The notes under the pieces are model-generated. The model searched no databases, was not told where the DNA came from, and worked only from the letters and a program-made list of their open reading frames with translations. This document shows, one piece after another, positions 22,767-30,370 of a stretch of 30,935 nucleotides of DNA. Both the position numbers and the translations under genes were made by a program. Location: the NCBI GenBank assembly GCA_018896765.1, contig JAHILZ010000072.1:1-30935 (forward strand), written 5' to 3'. The stretch comes from Patescibacteria group bacterium. Its GTDB lineage: Bacteria; Patescibacteriota; Minisyncoccia; JAHIHE01. Numbering within the stretch: the stretch's first letter is position 1; every line of letters starts with the position of its first letter.

Positions 22767-22795
22767 TTTTTTCCAAAAAAATAACTACTCCACTC

Positions 22796-23061
22796 TGTCA
22801 TTGCAAGGAGCCGAAGCGGCCCTTCGACTTTGCTCAGGATAAACTCCGCAATCTATAAATAGTTCAAAGTTCAAAATGCAAAATTCAAAGTTGCGCCTTA
22901 TTAAATAGTTGCAAGACAAATTTAACAGGGTAAAGCTAAAAGTTTAAAGTTACTGAATCCTTGCAACCTTTTAATTTTAAATTCGACTTTTAACTTTTCA
23001 CTTTGAACTTTTAACTTAAGAACGAGATTGCTTCGCCTTGAGTACAGGACTCGCAATGACA
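22796..23061. repeat. 266-bp composite repeat with terminal inverted TGTCATTGC ends
   Basis: It begins TGTCATTGCAAGGAGCCGAA and ends with the inverted GCAATGACA (23053-23061). Inner blocks CCGCAATCT and GAGATTGCTTCGCC mirror each other. The core is a palindrome of AAAGTTCAAA and AACTTTTAACTTTT words, and it holds one ATTTAACAGGGTAAA unit (about 22919-22933). The ends resemble the TGTCATTGCGAGG... dispersed repeats known from many bacteria. No gene is supported in 22767-23150. A MITE-like origin is possible. Confidence 0.7.
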
Positions 23062-23150
23062 AAAAATTCCAAAAAAATAGCCGGACTAAGATTTTATCTT
23101 TAAGGAAGGTTTTCCTTATTGACATTATCTTAATCGGCTAATGTTGAAAA

Positions 23151-24644
23151 TTATTTTTTTATTTTTCGCGATAGAATTGCCAATATGGCAATAAGCGCGA
23201 ATCCTCCTATTCCCGGCGCGCTCTTGCACCGATAACCCGCGCAATCATCGCCTGATACCGCTGTTGACGGTGGCGCGGCTACTGGCGCTGTCGGCTGAAC
23301 CTGTCCTGCGAGCGGCGCTGAGTACGATGCCGCAGCAGAAGTCTGTATGTTATTGTTTGCGCATCCCACACAAACTGTTACAAATTTTTCGGAATATTTA
23401 TCAGATTTTTTACCATTCCGAATATATGACATTCTAATTCTTACTTCTTTCTGTCCAGTTTCTCGAAAAACTGTTCTACAGACAGGAGCAGTACAGACAG
23501 AACCAGTTACTACACTGAATAACGGCTCAAACTTGCCTGAAACGGTCTTAACCTCGAAACTCCGCGAGAGAACAAGATCATTGTCTTCTGTTTCTTGAGT
23601 GTCGAATACACATTCCAAACCAATACAGACAATGGGCTCTTTCAGCCTAACATAAGGCACGTCCTTGTCAGTATTCCCGAAATTGACAAAAATTGTATCA
23701 TAAAAAATTTCGGAATACGCCCCGCGAGAGTCTTTTATTCTCGCTTCTACTTTATAGACATCATTTTCGAGATTACTGCCTACTGAAACCGAAATGGGTT
23801 TTATATTATCCTTCCCAAAAGGCTGAGTAAAAGTTTTATCAAATTTTCCGTCTAAACTTATTACTCTTACTATAAATTCAGCAATATAATCGCCTTGATC
23901 TCTTGTTCCTGCGCCCGTGAAACACTTATCGCAATTCATCACAACTTTTCTATGCGACAAAGGCGTTGCAGGCGTCGTAGAAAGTGACTCAATTGTTGGC
24001 TTGCTGTTTTCACCAATTGTTACCATTAAGGTTTTTTCGACAGATTGGCCTCCACAGGTCGCCTTAAAACGTATTATCGGATTTTTACCGTCAATCGGCT
24101 TACTTTTTACAATCAGCCATGTTTTTTCAATATGCGAATCTTCAATAATTAAACCTGACGAACTTCCTCCGTCAACTGTCCATGAAAGAACAGCATCAGG
24201 ACATTTATTCTCTTTAAAATCCACACTTACGGGACGCCGTTCTCCTACCGTAAGAAAAGTAGCGTCTAATTTTATTTCTGATGCCACAAGCTCACAAGAT
24301 ATTACCGGCGATGTGAGATTTATTTGCACGGTTTTTACTTTATTTCCATTTAAATACAAAGTTACAACGCGGCTACTATCAATTTTCAAATTAATAGATT
24401 GCGTTGTTTCGCCTGTGCTCCAAGAATAAATCGTATAACCAGCTGGACCGGTTAATGTTATAGCGCTACCTTTCTTAACCCAAGTGGTAAATTTATCAAT
24501 TGAGTCTTGATTCAGAATACACCCTTTGCAAGTTATTATTTCTGATGGCGGTAACGCGCTTGCGCTAATCGAGATCAGCATACTTACTGCAAAAAACGCC
24601 AACAACATCAATCTCGCTCTATTAAATTTTCCATTTCTAATCAT
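23151..24644 (-). CDS. Secreted Ig/PKD-like beta-rich protein with CTERM-like C-terminal anchor
   Basis: A 497-residue exported protein of unknown function. It has a signal peptide (residues 1-30: basic MIRNGKFNRAR, hydrophobic LMLLAFFAVSML, cleavage after ASA) and a Cys-containing start of the mature part (ITCKGCILNQ). A T/G/W-containing segment (GPAGYTIYSWSTGETTQSIN) and repeated beta-sandwich-like segments follow (VLSWTVDGGSSSG; KPTIESLSTTPATPLSHRKV; VEARIKDSRGAYSE). A Pro/Ala/Ser linker precedes the tail DDCAGYRCKS-APGIGGFALIAIL-AILSRKIKK. The tail (short PGIGG motif, one hydrophobic helix, basic end) looks like a CTERM sorting signal, closest to archaeal PGF-CTERM. At least twelve Cys occur, often paired, so disulfides are likely. 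The start is supported by AGGAG about 10 nt upstream and a strong promoter with a dyad. Confidence 0.7.
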   Translation of the reverse strand: MIRNGKFNRARLMLLAFFAVSMLISISASALPPSEIITCKGCILNQDSIDKFTTWVKKGSAITLTGPAGYTIYSWSTGETTQSINLKIDSSRVVTLYLNGNKVKTVQINLTSPVISCELVASEIKLDATFLTVGERRPVSVDFKENKCPDAVLSWTVDGGSSSGLIIEDSHIEKTWLIVKSKPIDGKNPIIRFKATCGGQSVEKTLMVTIGENSKPTIESLSTTPATPLSHRKVVMNCDKCFTGAGTRDQGDYIAEFIVRVISLDGKFDKTFTQPFGKDNIKPISVSVGSNLENDVYKVEARIKDSRGAYSEIFYDTIFVNFGNTDKDVPYVRLKEPIVCIGLECVFDTQETEDNDLVLSRSFEVKTVSGKFEPLFSVVTGSVCTAPVCRTVFRETGQKEVRIRMSYIRNGKKSDKYSEKFVTVCVGCANNNIQTSAAASYSAPLAGQVQPTAPVAAPPSTAVSGDDCAGYRCKSAPGIGGFALIAILAILSRKIKK

Positions 24645-24693
24645 CTAAATCACTCTCCTAAATTTGCTTTTTTATCTCTATAAACATAAAGAG

Positions 24694-24722
24694 AACAAGT
24701 CCTTATTTCTTAAGGACTTGTT
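24694..24722 (-). promoter_or_regulatory. Perfect 12-bp dyad at the transcription start (operator or leader hairpin)
   Basis: AACAAGTCCTTA (24694-24705) and TAAGGACTTGTT (24711-24722) are perfect inverted copies with a 5-bp centre. The dyad begins immediately after the -10 box of the secreted-protein gene and spans the predicted start (about 24716), so an operator is more likely than a simple mRNA hairpin. A terminator of the upstream gene is the alternative. Confidence 0.6.
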
Positions 24723-24750
24723 ATTATAGCACAAAATAGCGTTTTGTCAA
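24723..24750 (-). promoter_or_regulatory. Promoter of the secreted-protein gene
   Basis: On the minus strand consensus TTGACA (24750-24745), a 16-bp spacer ending TGC (extended -10) and consensus TATAAT (24728-24723). Confidence 0.8.
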
Positions 24751-24767
24751 CCCTGTAAAATTTTTTT

Positions 24768-24868
24768 TTAAGCTTTGCCGTTTGACATTTGGATTTTTAC
24801 CCTGTTAAATCCGCCATAAGCGGTGCGAAGCAATTTAACAGGGTGAATTTGACATTTGTCATTTGACA
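24768..24868. repeat. Nested palindrome with TTYACCCTGTTAAAT arms
   Basis: TTTACCCTGTTAAAT and ATTTAACAGGGTGAA match at 14 of 15 positions and enclose a CCGC-CATAA-GCGG hairpin. Outside are TTTGACATTTGG and TTTGACATTTGTCATTTGAC words like those of the gap elements in region 1. A half-copy ATTTAACAGGGTAAA is in the 22796-23061 repeat. Confidence 0.8.
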
Positions 24869-26770
24869 TTAAATCCGCTTTAATCCCTTCCTCGCTTCCT
24901 GATACCGCCACACCAAAAACAGACTCAAGGCGCTCAGCGCTATATTTCCATAAAACCAAGGATTATTTCTAACATCTTTTTGGTCACCCGAAGTATTTTT
25001 CTCGCTCTCTAAGCAAAAATCCTCGCAAGCAGATTCTTTATTTGTATCCATAATTCCAAATCCTTCGGCGCTGTCGACGAACGATGATATTTTCTCTTGC
25101 GGCGCCGCTTCATTTGCTTTTGCTTTTAAAATCGCGCTATCCACTTTTTCCGAAATTAATTTATTTAAATAATCTTCAATGCTGGTTTTCTTTATTGATT
25201 GAAAAATCGCGTTTGTTGCCAAAGATTGCATTATCAAATCATCGCCTGTCATTTCACTTTCATCATAATAAACTTTCTCGCCATTCATATTTTCCGCGAT
25301 ATCAAACGGCAGCGCGGAATTACCTTTTTTATTTGAGACGGCCATTAATACTTTCGTCGAGTTCTCTTTTCCCGGAGTCGGAGCATCGGCCCACTGCCAG
25401 ATATTATTTATATAAGCGTAACTTTTCCCCTCTTTTGCCGCGCCGTAAGAAACCTCCGATAAAATTTTATCCGCCAGCCAAGACAAGCTTGCGCCGCCGC
25501 TTTCATTAGTTAATACCAAGCCGCTTTCGCTTCTCTTAACCACTAAAAAACTTTTCGCCTCGATAAAATTATCGCCGGAAAAAACATACTGCTTGCCGCT
25601 TGTTTTTGCCGCGCTTCTCAAAATCCATCCGCGTAAATTTACTTTTTTATCTCCAAAATTAAAAAGCTCAACCCACTCGCCGTCTTTATCGGCGCCTATC
25701 GGATTAGGAAGAATTTCGCTTAAAATAATCTTATCGGAAAACTCAGGCGCGATAATTTTTATTTTCAATGAATCTTCGCTGATATTTTCGCCATTATCCG
25801 CTTTTAAAATCACTCTATACTCTCCGATCTCGTTATAACTATGCGAAACATTTATTCCTTTGGCGCTGGTTTTATCGCCAAAATCCCAGGTCAAAACTAA
25901 TTCTTTTCCTTGGGGGTCAAAAGAATCCGAACCGTCAAAATCAATATTTTCTCCAATTACCGCTTCTTTGTCCTGCCCGGCTTCGGCTACGGGCAAACTC
26001 GCGGCAGGGCTAGAACTGGGAGTTGGGGTTGGGGTTGGAGTTGGGATTAAATTAGTCGCTGGCGGATTTCCTATCGCCGATTCAGACGGGCTCGATGCAT
26101 TTTGCGGACCAGGAGCTATTTTCAAAACAAAGTCCTCGTTGTTGTTGCCAGAATCCCAGCCATTGCCCAAATATTCATCTACTCCCCCGGAAGACATTGA
26201 TTCTGCCGTGGAATTAACATTAGCTTTACGCTCAAGTGATTGCCCTGTTTTTAACCCGCCTTTTTCAGCGATAACAAACCCTTCAGCCTCAATTGCCAAA
26301 GCCGGCGGAATTTTCTCTAGAGGCGGTTTTTCTCCCCAGCTAACTTTATCAATTGGATTGCCGTCTTTATCGGCGATAATTACTCCGCTTGTCCCAGCCA
26401 AAGACCCACTGCTATAGGTAGCATCTAATCCTACTCCGACATTGCCGGCGCCGAAAAGAAAAAAGCCGCGAGAATTAATAACATCTTTATTCCATATAAT
26501 TTCTCTTTTGACAGTATCTTCGTTTGAAGAATTAACCAGTATCAATTTTATTCCCGATTCTTTCAGATTGAAAGAATTTTCCGTGGGATTATATATTTCG
26601 ATAAACTCATTACTTGATACCCCGATGCCAACCGCTACTTCTGAAATTATCAAATCGTTTACCCCATCCGCCCGCGCCGTCCCAACCAAAAACCCCAATA
26701 ACAAAATTGGGGTTAAAAATATAGCGATAAAAGTTTTTAGCTTAAGCTTGGTTTTAAATTCTTTGAGCAT
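24869..26770 (-). CDS. Surface protein with two lamin-tail domains flanking a PKD domain
   Basis: A 633-residue exported, membrane-anchored protein. It has a signal peptide (about 1-34, hydrophobic TFIAIFLTPILLLGFLVG) and LTD 1 (about 38-190: LIISEVAVG, NEFIEIYNPTENSFNLKESG). A PTPTPTPTPSSSP linker comes next, then a PKD domain (about 262-342: AGQDKEAVIGENIDFDGSDS, WDFGDKT, HSYNEIGEYRV). LTD 2 (about 348-475: IILSEILPNP, GEWVELFNFGDKKVNLRGWI) is followed by a long low-complexity charged stretch and a C-terminal helix NPWFYGNIALSALSLFLVW with a basic end. Lamin-tail and PKD domains in bacterial surface proteins are thought to bind polymers or mediate attachment. A cell-surface adhesion or structural role is inference. 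The promoter has TAAAAT with TGG. Confidence 0.82.
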   Translation of the reverse strand: MLKEFKTKLKLKTFIAIFLTPILLLGFLVGTARADGVNDLIISEVAVGIGVSSNEFIEIYNPTENSFNLKESGIKLILVNSSNEDTVKREIIWNKDVINSRGFFLFGAGNVGVGLDATYSSGSLAGTSGVIIADKDGNPIDKVSWGEKPPLEKIPPALAIEAEGFVIAEKGGLKTGQSLERKANVNSTAESMSSGGVDEYLGNGWDSGNNNEDFVLKIAPGPQNASSPSESAIGNPPATNLIPTPTPTPTPSSSPAASLPVAEAGQDKEAVIGENIDFDGSDSFDPQGKELVLTWDFGDKTSAKGINVSHSYNEIGEYRVILKADNGENISEDSLKIKIIAPEFSDKIILSEILPNPIGADKDGEWVELFNFGDKKVNLRGWILRSAAKTSGKQYVFSGDNFIEAKSFLVVKRSESGLVLTNESGGASLSWLADKILSEVSYGAAKEGKSYAYINNIWQWADAPTPGKENSTKVLMAVSNKKGNSALPFDIAENMNGEKVYYDESEMTGDDLIMQSLATNAIFQSIKKTSIEDYLNKLISEKVDSAILKAKANEAAPQEKISSFVDSAEGFGIMDTNKESACEDFCLESEKNTSGDQKDVRNNPWFYGNIALSALSLFLVWRYQEARKGLKRI

Positions 26771-26811
26771 ATTATTATTTTTCTGTGAGTTACTGATAAA
26801 TTATTGACGCT

Positions 26812-26840
26812 ATTTTACCACAACAATAAAAATACAACAA
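26812..26840 (-). promoter_or_regulatory. Promoter of the lamin-tail protein gene
   Basis: On the minus strand TTGTTG (26840-26835), a 17-bp spacer and TAAAAT (26817-26812) with upstream TGG. It ends about 42 bp before the start codon. Confidence 0.5.
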
Positions 26841-26852
26841 GGCACTAAACGG

Positions 26853-26881
26853 TAACCAACAAAATTTATATAATTTTGTCG
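26853..26881. terminator. Hairpin downstream of the single-module PsbP-like gene
   Basis: ACAAAATT and AATTTTGT pair perfectly around ATATA, extended by CCG/TGG-type outer pairs. It lies 52 bp after the gene's stop. There is no clear T-run on the minus strand, so it could be only a stabilising hairpin. Confidence 0.4.
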
Positions 26882-26932
26882 GCTGATAACTTGCAAAATA
26901 CTATAAAATAAGGGCTTATCCTTTGTTTTATC

Positions 26933-27874
26933 CTATTTTTCTATTAATTTAAAAGTAGAAAGAATTTGATCAAATAAAACATCGGATTCTTGCGACATTA
27001 TTACCCCTTCAGCGCTTGAATATCTTTGCGGATTAAGAATAAGCTCTGTGATATGTTCTCTTCTAACAAATAAAGTTTTTCCGTCATTAATTGAAAAATA
27101 ATAACTATCGGCTCCACACCCCTCAAAAACATTAATAATGCGATATCCTTTAAATTGGGCTATTTTTATTTCCTCTATGTATCCTTCCTCGGTTTTTAAT
27201 AAATTGCCGACTATATATTTTGATATATTTTCTCCTTCTTTTGCTCTAATCGCATTAAGCAATCTAGAGTTTTCCATTTTAATATCAATATTAAAATCTG
27301 TTAATTCTTTTAATATTGATAAAGCATTTTCTTGCCCGAAATCGCAAGAATTTTCATGTTCAAAAGATATTGAGTGAAAAAGATTTATATAACCGTCTTT
27401 TTGGGAAATTTTTAAAACATTAGTGGGATATTTCACTTCAAACCCATACTCCTCATTCCGATAAGTTTTCCAATCCGTTGTTTCGTCATTTGCATAATTA
27501 ATTTCCAATAATTTGATAGTCTTTTTACCCTGCATACAATAACTTCTTTCTACTAATTTACCTTTAATACTAACTATGTCTCCGTCCTTAAATCCTTCAG
27601 TAATCTTACCAGAGCCTTGCAAAGAATAAATTGTTCCGTTGTCGGTCTGAAATAGTGGGCATTCGACGCCACCTGGAATAAGCGTCCCGGTAAAAGAGTT
27701 TATTATTTGACTAGTCACAGGCGAAACCTGCGGCTGTTGAATTTTAACCGCCTTATTTTTCGCCACCCACCCCGCCACCCCCAGCGCCGCGCCGAGAGAA
27801 ACTATTATCGCGACGGCTAAAATCATTTTTGCCATCGGCGCCCCCAACGGCTTGGGGTTGGTTTGGTTTTGCAT
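26933..27874 (-). CDS. Membrane-anchored protein with OB-like domain and one PsbP-like module
   Basis: A 313-residue protein anchored by one N-terminal helix (MILAVAIIVSLGAALGVAGW, about 17-36) after a polar Pro-rich head MQNQTNPKPLGAP. An OB-like segment (about 60-125: TGTLIPGGVECPLFQTDNGT, GDIVSIKGKLVERSYC) resembles small secreted ligand-binding domains. From about 132 a PsbP/Mog1-like module opens with DWKTYRNEEYGFEVKYP and closes with DQILSTFKLIEK at the C-terminus. Such modules are frequent in CPR envelope proteins without known function. The head, helix and module are shared with the three-module paralogue at 28744-30267, and the DNA of the first 16 codons is nearly identical between the two. 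A methyltransferase gene lies between them. Confidence 0.65.
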   Translation of the reverse strand: MQNQTNPKPLGAPMAKMILAVAIIVSLGAALGVAGWVAKNKAVKIQQPQVSPVTSQIINSFTGTLIPGGVECPLFQTDNGTIYSLQGSGKITEGFKDGDIVSIKGKLVERSYCMQGKKTIKLLEINYANDETTDWKTYRNEEYGFEVKYPTNVLKISQKDGYINLFHSISFEHENSCDFGQENALSILKELTDFNIDIKMENSRLLNAIRAKEGENISKYIVGNLLKTEEGYIEEIKIAQFKGYRIINVFEGCGADSYYFSINDGKTLFVRREHITELILNPQRYSSAEGVIMSQESDVLFDQILSTFKLIEK

Positions 27875-27921
27875 AGGTTTTGATTGTTTAATGGTTATAA
27901 AATTATAATTTCTAAAAATTT

Positions 27922-28677
27922 TTAAGAATTACATTTCTTGGCAAAAAAACAATACCGAGAAAACAAAATGCCGTTTAAAAACCTAAAAGGAAATATTCTA
28001 AACGCGCTTGTCTTGAAATCATCCTGACTGAAATCTTCTGTAATATCCAGTATTAATCCTGCTTCTTTGAAATATTTTTTCCATTCTCTTTTACTATAAA
28101 TATTTTCAGTAGCGCCTTTTGCTATTTCGCTTTTGCCGAATTTTCTCCAACAAATCAGCGGCTTTATCGGTTCCCTAATCGCAATCAAAAATCCGCCAGC
28201 CTTTAAAACCCGAAAAATCTCTTTCAATAATATTGATAAATTTGGAGCGTGATGCAAGGAAGCATCGCAAATCACGATATTAAATTTATTATTTTCAAAC
28301 GGCAAATTATTAAAATCCGCGTTGATAAATTCTATCTTTTCTTTATTGCCGTTCAGCCGACAAATTATATCCGCGCCAATCATTTCCAATAAATCTCTTG
28401 AAATATCCAAAGCATAAATTTTTCTAATCCCTGGAGTTTTTGATATTAAAGCGCTTAGCCAGCAACTGCCGGCTCCTATCTCCAATATTTCTCCATGAAA
28501 ATTATACTTTTCCCGCAAGTTATTGAATATCGGCAAACGACATTCAATTTCTTTAAAAAAAACATCAAAATTACTCTTTATCCAATTTGTCTTTTTGGAA
28601 GAATACGCTATTTCCTTTGCAATAGTATCCAAAATTTTATCCTGCCTTTTATTCAATTTTGTTTTATTCAAAGCCAT
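27922..28677 (-). CDS. Class I SAM-dependent methyltransferase
   Basis: A 251-residue methyltransferase of the Methyltransf_11/UbiE-like type. Motif I is GEILEIGAGSCWLSALIS (about 63-80), which binds S-adenosylmethionine. An acidic post-I residue is in IYALDISRDLL, motif II-like ADFNNLPFENNKFNIVICDA follows, and SLHHAPNLSILLKEIFRVLK with GGFLIAIREP covers the later motifs. The N-terminal 50 residues are a helical cap. The substrate is unknown; a small molecule, lipid or glycan is likelier than DNA because there is no NPPY motif. The gene sits between two paralogous anchored proteins, so it probably inserted or was carried along with the duplication. Two direct 10-bp repeats lie just before the start codon; no Shine-Dalgarno. 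Confidence 0.8.
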   Translation of the reverse strand: MALNKTKLNKRQDKILDTIAKEIAYSSKKTNWIKSNFDVFFKEIECRLPIFNNLREKYNFHGEILEIGAGSCWLSALISKTPGIRKIYALDISRDLLEMIGADIICRLNGNKEKIEFINADFNNLPFENNKFNIVICDASLHHAPNLSILLKEIFRVLKAGGFLIAIREPIKPLICWRKFGKSEIAKGATENIYSKREWKKYFKEAGLILDITEDFSQDDFKTSAFRIFPFRFLNGILFSRYCFFAKKCNS

Positions 28678-28680
28678 AAA

Positions 28681-28712
28681 ATCGTATCATTATTACTTTA
28701 TAATCGTATCAT
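28681..28712 (-). promoter_or_regulatory. Direct repeats ATGATACGAT x2, 22 bp apart, before the methyltransferase gene
   Basis: ATCGTATCAT occurs at 28681-28690 and 28703-28712 (plus-strand reading), identical over 10 bp and two helical turns apart. A TTATAAAGT box lies between. The position (4-35 bp upstream of the ATG) suits a regulator site. Confidence 0.45.
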
Positions 28713-28743
28713 AAATGACACGGAAAAACAAATGGCAACTTTT

Positions 28744-30267
28744 TCATTTTACTTGGTCTTTTTCAATGAATTTGAAAGTGGAGAGGATTTGGTTGAAAGT
28801 TTCTAATTCAGGTTGTATTTCTTCATCTGTAAGATATTCAATTCCATTTTGCCTGCCATGATGAATGCTCAGCGTTAGCCAAACTTGCTGGGTTTTTTCA
28901 TCATTAACTAAAATATAACTTAAGTCTCTTTCTCCTTCGAAACGATTGTCAGATACAAAGATTGATTGTCCTTTTATTGTTGATTGTTTTATCGTTTTTC
29001 TGTAAGGTTCTTCTACTTCTTCTCGTGGATCACAAAAAAAGGTTTTACAAGGAGAGACGGAAATTGAAACCCAAACATCTTCGGGGATCCTTTTAACTTG
29101 AGGAATAAAAAAAGTATGAGACAATGAAGAAATAACTGCTTCTTTCATGTAGTCAGGAAAAAGATCAACTTTATTCTTTAACCAATCCTCCGGATACTTC
29201 ACCTCAAGCCCATACTCTTCGTTTCTATAAGTTTTCCAATCCGCGGTTTCGTCTGGAAAAAAAGAGATTGCCTTAAAAGTTTTTGCTATTTCTTGCGCTT
29301 CATTTTGTCCTAAAGCATCATCAAATCCTACCCAGCGCGACGGCAAAGCAAAAACATATTTCTGATTTTCGCCCAATTTGCTTGGTCCGATTGGCGCGGC
29401 GGAAATATTTAAATTTTCCGCTTCTATCAATTGCCATTCGTCTTTTGTAAAAACTAAAATGGGAATATCCTGCCAAATCTGGGATTCAGTCCATTTTGGG
29501 TTTCTAACAATAATTTTTGGTCCCTGATATTGCGCAGAGTTCCCGTCTAAAGTAGTTCCGCTCCATGATTCTGTCAAAGTCGAATATCCTTTCCAAGAAT
29601 CAAGCAAGGTAACCTCAAACTCATATTTCTCATTCCTATAAGTTTTCCAATCCGCGGTTTCGTCTTTTTCTATGAATTTGAAAGTGGAAAGCATTTTATC
29701 ATATATCTCACGCACGCTTTTATTCAGATCATTATTGCCGAAATTGGGAGTCACGATTTTATAAATTTTATTATCTTTAACTATAATCGTACTCTGCTGC
29801 AAATAATCTACAGTTTGCGCCGCGTCGGTGTTGCCCACGATTAAAGTTTTAATTTCAACGGGAAAGCTGCTTTTAGATTTTCTTGCTTCAGCGATTTGTT
29901 CAGCTGTTAAATTGCTAATGTTTTCATCAAGAAATATCCCAATAGCGTAAGTATCGCTTTCTTCGATTGAATATGCTTTTTCTCTTTCGCGAAATTCAAC
30001 TTGTTTTTCCGAAACAATCTTGTATAACCACTCCATTGGATACTTAAACTCAAATCCATATTTCTCATTCCGATATGTTTCCCAATCCGCGGTTTCATTT
30101 ATAACAGGCGCGGGCGAAACTTGCGGATGTTGAATTTTAGCCGCCTTATTCTTCGCCAAATATCCAATCGCTCCGAATAAAGCGCCGAGAGAAACTATTA
30201 TCGCGGCAACTAAAACTAACTTTGCCATCGGCGCCCCCGACGGCTTGGGGTTTGTTTGGTTTTGCAT
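28744..30267 (-). CDS. Membrane-anchored protein with three PsbP-like modules
   Basis: A 507-residue paralogue of the protein at 26933-27874. It has the same head MQNQTNPKPSGAPMAK and an N-terminal helix (LVLVAAIIVSLGALFGAIGY). Three consecutive modules each open with a near-identical line: DWETYRNEKYGFEFKYPMEW, DWKTYRNEKYEFEVTLLDSW and DWKTYRNEEYGLEVKYPEDW. Modules 1 and 3 close with KMLSTFKFIEK or QILSTFKFIEK; module 2 ends KAISFFP and lacks the GF-KYP strand signature, so it has diverged. The junction DNA (TTCCAATCCGCGGTTTCGTC, plus-strand reading) is almost identical at module borders, pointing to recent internal duplication or recombination. Module 3 has two Cys (SPCKTFFCDP). It is probably exposed on the outer face of the membrane; the ligand is unknown. 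No Shine-Dalgarno. Confidence 0.68.
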   Translation of the reverse strand: MQNQTNPKPSGAPMAKLVLVAAIIVSLGALFGAIGYLAKNKAAKIQHPQVSPAPVINETADWETYRNEKYGFEFKYPMEWLYKIVSEKQVEFREREKAYSIEESDTYAIGIFLDENISNLTAEQIAEARKSKSSFPVEIKTLIVGNTDAAQTVDYLQQSTIIVKDNKIYKIVTPNFGNNDLNKSVREIYDKMLSTFKFIEKDETADWKTYRNEKYEFEVTLLDSWKGYSTLTESWSGTTLDGNSAQYQGPKIIVRNPKWTESQIWQDIPILVFTKDEWQLIEAENLNISAAPIGPSKLGENQKYVFALPSRWVGFDDALGQNEAQEIAKTFKAISFFPDETADWKTYRNEEYGLEVKYPEDWLKNKVDLFPDYMKEAVISSLSHTFFIPQVKRIPEDVWVSISVSPCKTFFCDPREEVEEPYRKTIKQSTIKGQSIFVSDNRFEGERDLSYILVNDEKTQQVWLTLSIHHGRQNGIEYLTDEEIQPELETFNQILSTFKFIEKDQVK

Positions 30268-30321
30268 AGGGTTTTTAGTTTAATTGATTATAAAAATTAA
30301 CTATATGAAAATATTTGTGTC

Positions 30322-30351
30322 GCGTGTTTCGGACGGCCGTCAGAAATACGC
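30322..30351. repeat. 30-bp dyad centred on ACGGCCGT
   Basis: GCGTGTTTCGGACGG and its partner half CCGTCAGAAATACGC pair as GCGT-TTTC-ACGG/CCGT-GAAA-ACGC with three mismatched positions per arm. It lies between the three-module gene and the ATPase gene. No convincing T-run follows on either strand, so it may be an operator or a dispersed palindrome. Confidence 0.6.
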
Positions 30352-30370
30352 TATATTATCTTTTTCTTTT

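Noticed and set aside
22922..23125. 67-codon minus-strand ORF
   Set aside because: It lies wholly in the composite repeat, with repeat-derived low-complexity translation (KLKVQSEKLKVEFKI) and no ribosome site.
23917..24429. 170-codon plus-strand ORF
   Set aside because: It is antisense to the secreted protein gene, which has signal peptide, promoter and Shine-Dalgarno; the antisense product has no recognisable features.
24768..24959. 63-codon minus-strand ORF
   Set aside because: It overlaps the end of the lamin-tail gene out of frame and continues into a palindromic repeat.
25860..26417. 185-codon plus-strand ORF
   Set aside because: Antisense shadow of the LTD-PKD protein, including a GVGVGVG run from the reversed Pro-Thr linker.
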